Below are positions 1 to 6,637 of a stretch of 11,187 nt of DNA, piece by piece. The position numbers and the translations under genes were made by a program. Position 1 is the stretch's first letter. The number at the start of each line of letters is the position of its first letter. A model generated the notes under the pieces. That model did not search any database and was not told where the DNA came from. It worked only from the letters and a program-made list of their open reading frames with translations. Source of the stretch: an uncultured Prevotellaceae bacterium (GTDB lineage: Bacteria > Bacteroidota > Bacteroidia > Bacteroidales > Bacteroidaceae). The stretch is taken from contig CAMWRK010000051.1 of assembly GCA_947176655.1 (NCBI GenBank), forward strand, positions 1 through 11,187, read 5' to 3'.

Positions 1-123
1 CTGGAGATGCAGTACCGCTGGGCCAGGCTGGACGTTGAGAAAGGCAAGGAGAGTTTCGGCAGAATCATAGATAACCTGCGCTCCGAGGCACAGGTGCCGG
101 AAGAGTTCAGACGCAAGGCTTAG
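1..123 (+). CDS. C-terminal end of a probable DUF2764 protein of the V-ATPase operon (5' partial)
   Basis: An open frame runs from the window edge to a TAG at 121-123 and gives 40 residues, beginning LEMQYRWARLDVEKG and ending EEFRRKA. The stretch is charged and probably helical. The identification rests mainly on context: in Bacteroidota V-type ATPase operons the gene directly before the A subunit usually encodes a DUF2764 protein, and it is followed here by ntpA after 42 nt. The role of that family is not settled; a stalk or connector role replacing the missing C subunit is an inference. An AGGAGG run overlaps the stop codon (122-127), but it lies 38 nt before the ntpA start, too far to be its ribosome binding site. 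The visible tail alone does not identify the family, so another stalk subunit such as E is possible. Confidence 0.62.
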   Translation: MEMQYRWARLDVEKGKESFGRIIDNLRSEAQVPEEFRRKA

Positions 124-165
124 GAGGAGTGTTTCAATAAACGAAAGCAATAACGTAATCAAGAT

Positions 166-1905
166 ATGACAAAAGGAAAAGTTAGTGGCGTAGTCTCCAA
201 CATGGTGACGCTCTGTGTCGACGGGCCGGTCATGCAGGGAGAGATATGCTACATTACCACCGGCGGCGACCGCCTCATGGCCGAGGTCATCAAGGTTGTC
301 GGCAGCGACGTGTATGTTCAGGTGTTCGAGAGTACGCGCGGTCTGAAGGTAGGCTCCGAAGCCGAGTTCACCGGGCATCAGCTGGAAATACAGCTTGGTC
401 CCGGCATGTTGAGCAAGAACTACGACGGTCTGCAGAACGATCTGGACAAGATGGACGGCGTGTTCCTGCGCCGTGGTCAGTACACCGAGCCTCTGGACGC
501 GGAAAGGCTCTGGGACTTCGAACCGATCGTGAAGGCCGGCGACCGTGTGGAGAACAGCGCATGGCTCGGTAAGGTTGTCGAGAACTTCCAGCCGCTGAAG
601 ATTATGGCTCCGTTCAATATGGAAGGTACCGCCGTGGTCAAGAGCATCGTTCCGGCCGGACAATACCGCATACACGACACCATTGCCGTGCTTACGACGG
701 AGAGTGGAGAAGACATCAGCGTGGATATGGTTCAGAGGTGGCCTGTCAAGTTTGCCATGACAAACTACAAGGAAAAACCACGCCCGTTCAAATTGCTTGA
801 GACCGGTGTCCGTACCATAGACACCTTCAATCCCATCGTTGAGGGCGGCACTGGTTTTATACCCGGTCCCTTCGGTACCGGCAAGACTGTGCTTCAGCAT
901 GCCATATCAAAACAGGCCGAGGCCGACATCGTAATCTTGGCCGCCTGCGGTGAGCGTGCCAACGAGGTGGTGGAGATATTCACTGAGTTCCCGGAGCTTG
1001 TTGACCCTCACACAGGGCGCAAACTAATGGAACGTACCATCATCATAGCCAATACATCCAACATGCCTGTCGCAGCCCGCGAGGCATCTGTATATACCGC
1101 CATGACCATGGCCGAGTACTACCGCTCCATGGGTCTGCGCGTGCTGCTTATGGCCGACTCCACATCACGCTGGGCCCAAGCTCTGCGCGAGATGAGTAAC
1201 CGTATGGAGGAACTGCCGGGTCCGGACGCATTCCCCATGGATCTTGGCGCACTTGTGGCCAACTTCTACGGACGTGCCGGATACGTATATCTGAATAATG
1301 GCGAGGTAGGTTCGGTGACATTCCTCGGGACAGTGTCTCCGGCTGGCGGTAACCTTAAGGAACCTGTCACTGAGAACACCAAGAAGGTGGCACGTTGTTT
1401 CTACGCTCTGGAACAGGATCGCGCCGACAAGAAACGCTATCCTGCCGTGAACCCGATAGACTCATATTCCAAGTACCTTGAGTACCCAGAGTTTGCCGAG
1501 TATATCAAGGGTCATATCAACGATGAGTGGATACCCAAGATCCTTCGTCTGAAGAACCGCATGCAGCGAGGTAAGGAAATCGCCGAGCAGATAAACATCC
1601 TTGGCGACGACGGCGTACCGGTGGAGTATCACATTACTTTCTGGAAGTCCGAAATCATAGACTTCGTCATACTTCAACAGGATGCGTTCGATGAGGTGGA
1701 TGCCGTTACCCCGCTGGAACGCCAGGAGGAGATTCTGAATCTCGTTACGGCTATCTGTGACAAGGATGACTACAAGTTCGACAGTTTCTCTGACGTGATA
1801 GACTATTTCAAGAAGATGATCAACCTGTGCAAGCAGATGAACTACTCCGAATACAAGAGCGAGCAGTACTACGACTTCAAGAAGCAGGTGGAAGCAATGT
1901 TATAA
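166..1905 (+). CDS. ntpA: V-type ATPase catalytic subunit A
   Basis: This is the catalytic subunit of the peripheral V1 head. Alternating with B in an A3B3 hexamer, it hydrolyses or makes ATP and turns the central stalk. It has 579 residues, normal for bacterial and archaeal A subunits. Residues 1-70 form the N-terminal beta-barrel. Residues about 110-185 are the A-specific 'non-homologous' insert, starting near WDFEPIVKAGD. The Walker A motif is GPFGTGKT at 234-241 (Lys240, Thr241). The catalytic glutamate is Glu263 in GER (262-264). Walker B is VLLMAD at 326-331, followed by STSRWAQALREMSNR. The C-terminal part is helical. Thr238 occupies the position that is Cys in eukaryotic V-ATPases (GAFGCGKT), so that redox switch is absent. 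The ATG at 166 is the only reasonable start because an in-frame stop lies at 151-153. The leader is A-rich with no well-placed Shine-Dalgarno, as is common in Bacteroidota. ntpB follows after 12 nt. Confidence 0.97.
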   Translation: MTKGKVSGVVSNMVTLCVDGPVMQGEICYITTGGDRLMAEVIKVVGSDVYVQVFESTRGLKVGSEAEFTGHQLEIQLGPGMLSKNYDGLQNDLDKMDGVFLRRGQYTEPLDAERLWDFEPIVKAGDRVENSAWLGKVVENFQPLKIMAPFNMEGTAVVKSIVPAGQYRIHDTIAVLTTESGEDISVDMVQRWPVKFAMTNYKEKPRPFKLLETGVRTIDTFNPIVEGGTGFIPGPFGTGKTVLQHAISKQAEADIVILAACGERANEVVEIFTEFPELVDPHTGRKLMERTIIIANTSNMPVAAREASVYTAMTMAEYYRSMGLRVLLMADSTSRWAQALREMSNRMEELPGPDAFPMDLGALVANFYGRAGYVYLNNGEVGSVTFLGTVSPAGGNLKEPVTENTKKVARCFYALEQDRADKKRYPAVNPIDSYSKYLEYPEFAEYIKGHINDEWIPKILRLKNRMQRGKEIAEQINILGDDGVPVEYHITFWKSEIIDFVILQQDAFDEVDAVTPLERQEEILNLVTAICDKDDYKFDSFSDVIDYFKKMINLCKQMNYSEYKSEQYYDFKKQVEAML

Positions 1906-1917
1906 TATAAAAAAGGT

Positions 1918-3249
1918 ATGGCAACAGCATTTCAGAAAGTATACACGAAGATAAACCAGATAACCAAGGCCACCTGTTCGCTCAAGGCGAAAGGAGCGGG
2001 CTATGATGAACTGGCAGTCATCAATGGCCGCTTGGCTCAGGTGGTGAAGATAGTGGGGGACGACGTAACGTTGCAGGTGTTCGAAGGTACAGGCGGCATT
2101 CCCACCAACGCCGAAGTGACGTTTCTTGGCAAGGCTCCCTCGCTGAAGGTCAGCGATGAACTTGCAGGGCGTTTCTTCAATGCCTACGGATATCCCATAG
2201 ACGGCGGCCCGGAGATAGAAGGGCGCGAGGTGGAAATCGGCGGCCCGTCCGTCAATCCCGTGCGCCGCAGACAGCCAAGCGAACTTATCGCTACAGGCAT
2301 AGCCGGCATCGACCTCAACAATACCCTCGTCTCCGGCCAGAAGATTCCGTTCTTTGCGGATCCGGACCAGCCATTTAATGAGGTTATGGCCATGGTGGCC
2401 ATGCGTGCCAAGGCAGACAAGATCATCCTGGGCGGCATGGGTATGACCAACGATGACTATTATTTCTTCCGCAACACGTTCTCCAATGCAGGTGCACTGG
2501 ACAGAATCGTTTCTTTCATCAACACTACCGAGGATCCTGCGGTGGAGCGTCTGCTGATTCCAGACATGGCATTGGCGGCAGCCGAGTATTTCGCCGTGGA
2601 GAAGCACGAGACAGTCCTTGTCCTTCTCACCGACATGACATCATACGCCGACTCTCTTGCCATTGTGAGCAACCGCATGGATCAGATTCCCTCCAAGGAC
2701 TCCATGCCCGGTTCGCTGTATTCCGACCTGGCCAAGATATACGAGAAAGCTGTTCAGTTTCCGGACAGTGCAGGCGGCGGTTCAATCACTATCATTGCCG
2801 TGACCACGCTCAGTGGTGGCGACATTACCCATGCTGTGCCTGACAATACCGGTTACATTACCGAGGGACAGCTCTATCTGCGCCGCGACAGCGATATAGG
2901 CAAGGTGGTTGTAGACCCGTTCCGTTCACTGTCACGTCTGAAACAGCTTGTTGCAGGAAAGAAGACGAGAAAGGATCATTCTCAGGTTATGAACGCCGCT
3001 ATCCGCCTTTATGCCGATGCTGCCAACGCTAAGACCAAGCTGGAGAACGGTTTCGACCTCACTGACTACGACAACCGCTGTCTCAGTTTCGCCAAGGATT
3101 ATGCCGCTCAGCTACTGGCCATAGACGTGAACCTGAACACCGAGGAGATGCTGGATGTGGCGTGGTCACTCTTCCGCAAATACTTCAAACTGGAGGAGAT
3201 CAACATAAAGAAAGAGTTTACCGACCAGTATTGGACTAACGTACAATAG
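1918..3249 (+). CDS. ntpB: V-type ATPase non-catalytic subunit B
   Basis: This is the second nucleotide-binding-fold subunit of the A3B3 head. It does not catalyse but lends residues to the catalytic site at the A/B interface. It has 443 residues, slightly shorter than the roughly 460-480 of E. hirae and Thermus. Where A has its P-loop, B has SGQKIPFFADPDQPFNE, with no GxxxxGKT motif, which is the hallmark of a B subunit. The family signature LLTDMTSYADSLAIVSNRMD is present, followed by DSMPGSLYSDLAKIYEKA, equivalent to the YPGYMYTDLATIYERAG block of other B proteins. SLSRL around Arg340 matches the conserved segment that supplies the arginine finger. The helical C-terminal part ends in YWTNVQ. 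The gene lies 12 nt after ntpA and 25 nt before ntpD, so it is certainly in the same transcript. Confidence 0.97.
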   Translation: MATAFQKVYTKINQITKATCSLKAKGAGYDELAVINGRLAQVVKIVGDDVTLQVFEGTGGIPTNAEVTFLGKAPSLKVSDELAGRFFNAYGYPIDGGPEIEGREVEIGGPSVNPVRRRQPSELIATGIAGIDLNNTLVSGQKIPFFADPDQPFNEVMAMVAMRAKADKIILGGMGMTNDDYYFFRNTFSNAGALDRIVSFINTTEDPAVERLLIPDMALAAAEYFAVEKHETVLVLLTDMTSYADSLAIVSNRMDQIPSKDSMPGSLYSDLAKIYEKAVQFPDSAGGGSITIIAVTTLSGGDITHAVPDNTGYITEGQLYLRRDSDIGKVVVDPFRSLSRLKQLVAGKKTRKDHSQVMNAAIRLYADAANAKTKLENGFDLTDYDNRCLSFAKDYAAQLLAIDVNLNTEEMLDVAWSLFRKYFKLEEINIKKEFTDQYWTNVQ

Positions 3250-3274
3250 TATTTGTGTTGTAAAGTGTCATATT

Positions 3275-3922
3275 ATGGCAATTAAATACCAGTTTAACAA
3301 AACGTCGCTACAGGCACTGGACAAGAACCTAAAGATGCGTCAGCGCGCCTTGCCTATCATCAAAAGCAAGGAGACGGCGCTGCGTCTTGAGGTGAAAAAG
3401 TGCAAGGTGGATGCAGAACTGCTGGAAGAGAAGCTGCAAAGGCAGATCGCTGGCTACGAGTCCATGTATGCCCTTTGGGGAGAATTTGATGCCTCACTGG
3501 TGTCGCTCAAGGATGTGCAGCTCGGTTCCCGCAAGATTGCCGGTGTCCTTGTGCCCGTGCTTAACAATATCAGTCTTGAAGTAAAGCCTTTCGGTCTCTT
3601 TTCTGCCCCCAAGTGGTATTTCGACGGAATAACACTGTTGCAGGGGTTGGCCAAGACAGCCGTGGAGCGTGAGTTTGTACTTGCCAAGCTGGATTTGCTG
3701 GAACATGCGCGAAGGAAGACGACGCAGAAGGTGAATCTGTTTGAAAAGGTACAGATTCCGGGATTTCAGGAGGCCATACGCAAGATTAAACGTTTCATGG
3801 AAGACGAGGAGAATCTGTCCAAGTCCAGCCAGAAGATTCTGAAGAGCCTTCAGGCAAAGCGTGCCGGAGCTATGCAAGTGGAATCGTCAGTATCAGGAGA
3901 GGAGGCCGAGGCTTATGATTGA
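3275..3922 (+). CDS. ntpD: V-type ATPase central stalk subunit D
   Basis: Subunit D is the rotating shaft inside the A3B3 head. It carries torque between the head and the membrane rotor. The 215-residue length fits the family. The N-terminal part (about 1-75) and C-terminal part (about 120-205) are rich in Lys, Glu and Leu with heptad-like spacing, as expected for the antiparallel coiled coil. The middle segment (about 85-120, VLVPVLNNISLEVKPFGLF) is the less helical part near the rotor base. The most diagnostic block is RKTTQKVNLFEKVQIPGF followed by QEAIRKIKRFMEDEE, matching the RRVNALE..IP family signature. The usual partner of D is subunit F, but no F gene lies between D and the next subunit. 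The stop codon overlaps the start of ntpI by 8 nt, so translation is probably coupled. Confidence 0.95.
   Translation: MAIKYQFNKTSLQALDKNLKMRQRALPIIKSKETALRLEVKKCKVDAELLEEKLQRQIAGYESMYALWGEFDASLVSLKDVQLGSRKIAGVLVPVLNNISLEVKPFGLFSAPKWYFDGITLLQGLAKTAVEREFVLAKLDLLEHARRKTTQKVNLFEKVQIPGFQEAIRKIKRFMEDEENLSKSSQKILKSLQAKRAGAMQVESSVSGEEAEAYD
3900..3905 (+). promoter_or_regulatory. Ribosome binding site for ntpI
   Basis: AGGAGG lies 9 nt before the ATG at 3915, inside the last codons of ntpD. It supports that start over an in-frame upstream ATG at 3861, which would add 18 residues unlike the family, and over the ATG at 3927. A consensus Shine-Dalgarno is uncommon in Bacteroidota, although part of its sequence is dictated by the GEEAEA codons of ntpD. 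Confidence 0.5.
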
Positions 3923-5780
3923 CAAGATGAAGAAGTTTACCTTTTTGGTAACAGACAACGAATACGAAGGCTTCATAGAGGCTATACGCGATCTTGGTGT
4001 AGTCCATGTGACGCAGTTGCAGCAAGGAGCCACCAGCCCAGAGTTGCAGGAAGCTGTCTCTCTGGAACAACGCTATCGTGCGGTTCTGGATTTCATGGAC
4101 GTCATAGATAAACTTTATGTTCTGAACTCCGCCACACCTGCTTCTGAGGCACTGTCTCCGGAGGAGATGTTGCAGAGAGTCGAGGCACTTCGCAGCAAGG
4201 AAAACGCCCTGCTGCATGAGGAAGACGAATTGGAACGGGAACTGTCTGTTCTGGAACCGTGGGGCGACTTCGACCCGGAATTGCTAGACCGCCTGAGTGC
4301 ATCTGCCGGCATGGAGATTCATTTCTTCCGTTGCTCCTCCAAGTCTTTCAGGAAGGAGTGGAGCAGCGACCTCTTTGCTATCCCTGTCAGCGAAGCGCGC
4401 AAGATGACCTATTTCGTGACTTTCTCCGACGGGGCACCTGACATCCAGGCCGAGCACATCACTCTGCCGGGCAAGTCATATAGCGACGTGCGGAATCAGG
4501 TTGACGATGTTCACCGTAAGATTTACGCAGTGCGTCAGGAGATGCTGGCGATAAACGCCACCTGGCGTGCTGTCCTGGAAGAGGGACTTCTGGAGGCAAG
4601 GAATGATATTTCCCTGAACCGTGTACACCTCAGCAGCGAGCGTACATGCGGCGATGTGTTGCGTCTCATTCTGGGCTGGGTGCGTGCCGATGCAACAGAT
4701 GCCCTGGTAGAGTATCTGGATCGTGAGCACATCTTCTACGAAATGGAGGATCCGGCATTCGAGGACGAGGTACCGATACACATCACCAACGGACGTTTCT
4801 CGCGCCTGTTCGAGCCTATCCTGAAGATGTACTCGTTGCCTAACTACAGGGACTTGGACCCCACCACATTCTTCGCCCCTTTCTTCATGCTCTTCTTCGG
4901 GCTGTGCATGGGTGATGCCGGTTATGGCCTGCTTATATTCCTGATAAGTGTTGCCATAGTCCTGAAGGGAAACGGCGATATGCGCGACTACGGACGACTG
5001 GGCATATTGCTCGGAGCCTCCACCGTAGTGTGCGGTCTGGCCACTGGCACATTCTTCGGCATTGACCTCGGTCAGCAGGATTGGAGTTTCGTGCAGCCGT
5101 TCAAACCGTATTTTCTCAACGACAACGGCGTAGGCCCCATCTTCGGGTACAGTCCCATGATGGTGTTGTCTGTTATCATAGGCATGGTGCAGATACTCCT
5201 TGGCATGGTGCTCAAAGGCTGCAAGGCCATCAGCAACTACGGCTGGCCTTATGGCGTAGGCACATTCTCATGGGTGGTGGTATTGCTTGTGGCCATTGCC
5301 ATGTACGGTCTGCCGGCCTGTGGTGTCGTGTTGCCTAGGTGGGGCAGTAACATTCTCACCGGTATAGCATGTATCGGGGGCATAGGCATATTCCTGTACA
5401 ATAGTCCTGCAGCCTACAAGCGTCCCGCTCTTGGTCTGCTGAGCAACATAGGCGGAGGCGTGTGGGAGACATACGGTATGGCTACCGGTCTGCTTGGCGA
5501 TTTGCTCAGCTACATCCGTTTGTTTGCATTAGGCCTTACTGGCGGTGTACTGGCCGGAGTGTTCAACTCTCTTGCCTTGGACATGGGTGGTGATATGATT
5601 CTGCCCGTGCGCATCCTGTTCATGCTGACGGTGTTGCTTCTCGGACATGGCATCACGTTTGCTCTCAGTATGATCAGTGCCTTTGTACACCCGATACGTC
5701 TGACATTCGTCGAGTTCTTCAAAAATGCAGATTTCTCTGGTGGCGGCAAGGAATATTCGCCGTTCCGCCGTATCAGGTAA
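3915..5780 (+). CDS. ntpI: V-type ATPase membrane stator subunit I (subunit a)
   Basis: Subunit I forms the fixed ion half-channels beside the proteolipid ring and anchors the peripheral stalk. With the start at 3915 it has 621 residues, normal for bacteria. The N-terminal cytoplasmic half (about 1-315) opens MIDKMKKFTFLVTDNEYEGF, the usual start of the family, and contains charged, coiled-coil-like stretches. The membrane half (about 316-621) has seven to eight hydrophobic segments and begins with the hallmark DPTTFFAPFFMLFFGLCMGD followed by AGYGL. The essential arginine is Arg535 in SYIRLFALGL; a second conserved arginine lies in AFVHPIRLTFVEFF. The start was chosen because it carries AGGAGG 9 nt upstream, overlaps the ntpD stop by 8 nt and gives the family-typical N-terminus. 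An A-rich gap of 48 nt separates it from ntpK. Confidence 0.95.
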   Translation: MIDKMKKFTFLVTDNEYEGFIEAIRDLGVVHVTQLQQGATSPELQEAVSLEQRYRAVLDFMDVIDKLYVLNSATPASEALSPEEMLQRVEALRSKENALLHEEDELERELSVLEPWGDFDPELLDRLSASAGMEIHFFRCSSKSFRKEWSSDLFAIPVSEARKMTYFVTFSDGAPDIQAEHITLPGKSYSDVRNQVDDVHRKIYAVRQEMLAINATWRAVLEEGLLEARNDISLNRVHLSSERTCGDVLRLILGWVRADATDALVEYLDREHIFYEMEDPAFEDEVPIHITNGRFSRLFEPILKMYSLPNYRDLDPTTFFAPFFMLFFGLCMGDAGYGLLIFLISVAIVLKGNGDMRDYGRLGILLGASTVVCGLATGTFFGIDLGQQDWSFVQPFKPYFLNDNGVGPIFGYSPMMVLSVIIGMVQILLGMVLKGCKAISNYGWPYGVGTFSWVVVLLVAIAMYGLPACGVVLPRWGSNILTGIACIGGIGIFLYNSPAAYKRPALGLLSNIGGGVWETYGMATGLLGDLLSYIRLFALGLTGGVLAGVFNSLALDMGGDMILPVRILFMLTVLLLGHGITFALSMISAFVHPIRLTFVEFFKNADFSGGGKEYSPFRRIR

Positions 5781-5828
5781 ATAAAACGCTAACAATTAAC
5801 AAATCAATAAAACAACAAAAAAAAACTT
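5781..5828 (+). promoter_or_regulatory. A-rich translation leader of ntpK
   Basis: This is the longest gap between genes inside the ATPase operon after the one before ntpA. It is almost free of G, rich in A with AAC/AAT repeats, and ends in a run of nine A a few bases before the ATG. In Bacteroidota, unstructured A-rich leaders favour translation initiation in place of a Shine-Dalgarno. A strong initiation site fits the need for about ten copies of NtpK per complex, against one copy of I. This role is inferred, and no promoter motif was found in the gap. Confidence 0.4.
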
Positions 5829-6272
5829 ATGGAAATTCTATTGGCTTATTTGGGCATAGCCCTATGTGTTGCCCTGTCCGGTATCGGCAGTGCTTTTGGT
5901 GTAACCATCTGCGGTAACGCTGCAATCGGCGCATTCAAGAAGAATCCCGGAGCGAGCGGCTCCTATCTGGGTCTTGCTGCCTTGCCATCATCCCAAGGTC
6001 TGTATGGCTTCATCGGCTTCTTCATGTTGAAAGGTATGGTAGTCGAGAGCATAGACATGCTTACAGCTTGTGCCATCTTCGGTGTCGGTTTCGCCTGTGG
6101 TCTTGTGTGTCTTTTCTCTGCCATCCGCCAGGCCAAAGTGTGTGCCAACGGTATCAGCGCCATCGGTGGCGGCCACAATGCTTTCGGCACAACCATGATT
6201 CTGGCTGTGTTCCCGGAACTTTACGCTATCTTAGGTCTGCTTGTTCTGATACTGACAGCACAGAGTCTGTAA
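5829..6272 (+). CDS. ntpK: V-type ATPase proteolipid subunit K (16-kDa rotor ring subunit)
   Basis: NtpK forms the membrane rotor ring that carries the transported ion past subunit I. The 147-residue protein has four hydrophobic helices arranged as two related hairpins, so it is the duplicated 16-kDa type, not the 8-kDa type. The first hairpin has the glycine-rich GIGSAFGVTICGNAAIGA (18-35). The second lost its acidic residue in TM2 and keeps a single carboxylate in TM4, Glu130 in FPELYAILG. Motifs LPSSQGLYGF (52-61) and FSAIRQAKV (96-104) align with LPGTQGLYGF and FSGIAQGKV of Enterococcus hirae NtpK. The sodium ligands Leu61, Thr64, Gln65, Gln110 and Glu139, with Tyr68 nearby, correspond to Leu52, Ser55, Gln56, Gln101, Glu130 and Tyr59 here. 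Sodium coupling is therefore plausible but inferred. It is the last gene of the operon. Confidence 0.97.
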   Translation: MEILLAYLGIALCVALSGIGSAFGVTICGNAAIGAFKKNPGASGSYLGLAALPSSQGLYGFIGFFMLKGMVVESIDMLTACAIFGVGFACGLVCLFSAIRQAKVCANGISAIGGGHNAFGTTMILAVFPELYAILGLLVLILTAQSL

Positions 6273-6300
6273 TAGCGGGCGATACTCTGTTTTTTACAGC

Positions 6301-6343
6301 GAAAGACGGGAGGTGTGATATACTGTATCACCTCCCGTCTTTC
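6301..6343 (+). terminator. Strong hairpin, probable end of the V-ATPase operon
   Basis: A perfect 15-bp stem pairs GAAAGACGGGAGGTG (6301-6315) with CACCTCCCGTCTTTC (6329-6343) around a 13-nt loop. It can extend outward by four pairs (6295-6298 with 6344-6347) past a 2-nt bulge. It begins 28 nt after the ntpK stop, as expected for a terminator. It is odd in that only a broken U-tract (TCTTTCTGT) exists at the end of the 3' arm, while a run of T6 precedes the stem. It could equally protect the 3' end of the mRNA. Confidence 0.6.
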
Positions 6344-6410
6344 TGTATGCCTCCCCATTCCTGCATAGCCCGTCTTGTCTTTCTGACCGCGAAGCATTGG
6401 TTGCCAAGCC

Positions 6411-6449
6411 GATACTCACAAAAATAATTCGAAATAATTTGTGATTATC
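6411..6449. repeat. 39-bp imperfect palindrome over the -33 region, candidate operator
   Basis: The arms are GATACTCACAAA (6411-6422) and TTTGTGATTATC (6438-6449). They are reverse complements at 11 of 12 positions and are separated by a 15-nt A+T-rich spacer with TTCGAA near its centre. The right arm contains the TTTG that serves as the candidate -33 element for the downstream outer-membrane protein gene. A bound dimer there could block or modify transcription. No regulator gene lies in the window. Confidence 0.5.
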
Positions 6450-6469
6450 AAATAAAAAGCATACATTTA
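6438..6469 (+). promoter_or_regulatory. Candidate promoter of the outer-membrane barrel gene
   Basis: TTTG at 6438-6441 is followed after 20 nt by TACATTTA at 6462-6469. This matches the Bacteroidota TTTG-N19-21-TAnnTTTG promoter at every fixed position except the last (A for G). Transcription would start a few bases after 6469, giving a leader of about 160 nt. The stretch 6344-6637 otherwise holds no recognised gene, only the inverted repeats and the doubtful small ORF listed separately. Confidence 0.5.
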
Positions 6470-6520
6470 CGACGGAAATCCTTGTAAAATGTGGCTATTA
6501 TTTAAGAAATACCTGTCTTT

Positions 6521-6601
6521 ATGAACCTGAAGAGGGTTCTGATGAGGGTTCCGGTTCTGACACAGTATCAACAAATAAACATGACTGTCATACGTGTTTA
6601 A
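6521..6601 (+). CDS. Possible 26-residue leader ORF (doubtful)
   Basis: ATG at 6521 to TAA at 6599-6601 encodes a short basic peptide beginning MNLKRVLMRVPVL. It lies wholly within the predicted leader of the barrel gene and ends 36 nt before that start. It contains a tandem-like GAGGGTTC repeat (6532-6539 and 6544-6551), which gives two RV-containing segments. No clear ribosome binding site is visible, and an ORF this short is easily expected by chance. It is listed because its stop codon falls in the inverted repeat at 6590-6606, as in some leader-peptide arrangements. Confidence 0.12.
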   Translation: MNLKRVLMRVPVLTQYQQINMTVIRV

Positions 6602-6606
6602 CGTAT
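6590..6606. repeat. Short perfect inverted repeat in the leader
   Basis: ATACGT (6590-6595) and ACGTAT (6601-6606) pair perfectly around a 5-nt spacer, 31 nt before the start codon of the barrel gene. It could form a small hairpin near the ribosome entry region or be a protein binding site. A 6-bp repeat may also be chance. Confidence 0.3.
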
Positions 6607-6637
6607 TAAATCTCATTTACAAAAACTGCTTTAAAGA

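Noticed and set aside
122..127. AGGAGG as ribosome binding site of ntpA
   Set aside because: It lies 38 nt before the ATG, and there is no in-frame start nearer to it because of the stop codon at 151-153.
1900..2607. 235-codon open frame on the minus strand
   Set aside because: It is antisense to ntpB, with a His/Cys-rich composition typical of a reverse-complement shadow.
6068..6427. 119-codon open frame on the plus strand overlapping ntpK and the hairpin after it
   Set aside because: It is out of frame with ntpK for most of its length and then runs through the terminator hairpin. The translation is rich in Cys, His, Arg and Ser with no recognisable domain.
6273..6637. tRNA or other structured RNA gene in the ntpK to barrel-gene gap
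   Set aside because: I found no cloverleaf arms or conserved tRNA loop sequences. The only structures are the hairpin and inverted repeats already described.
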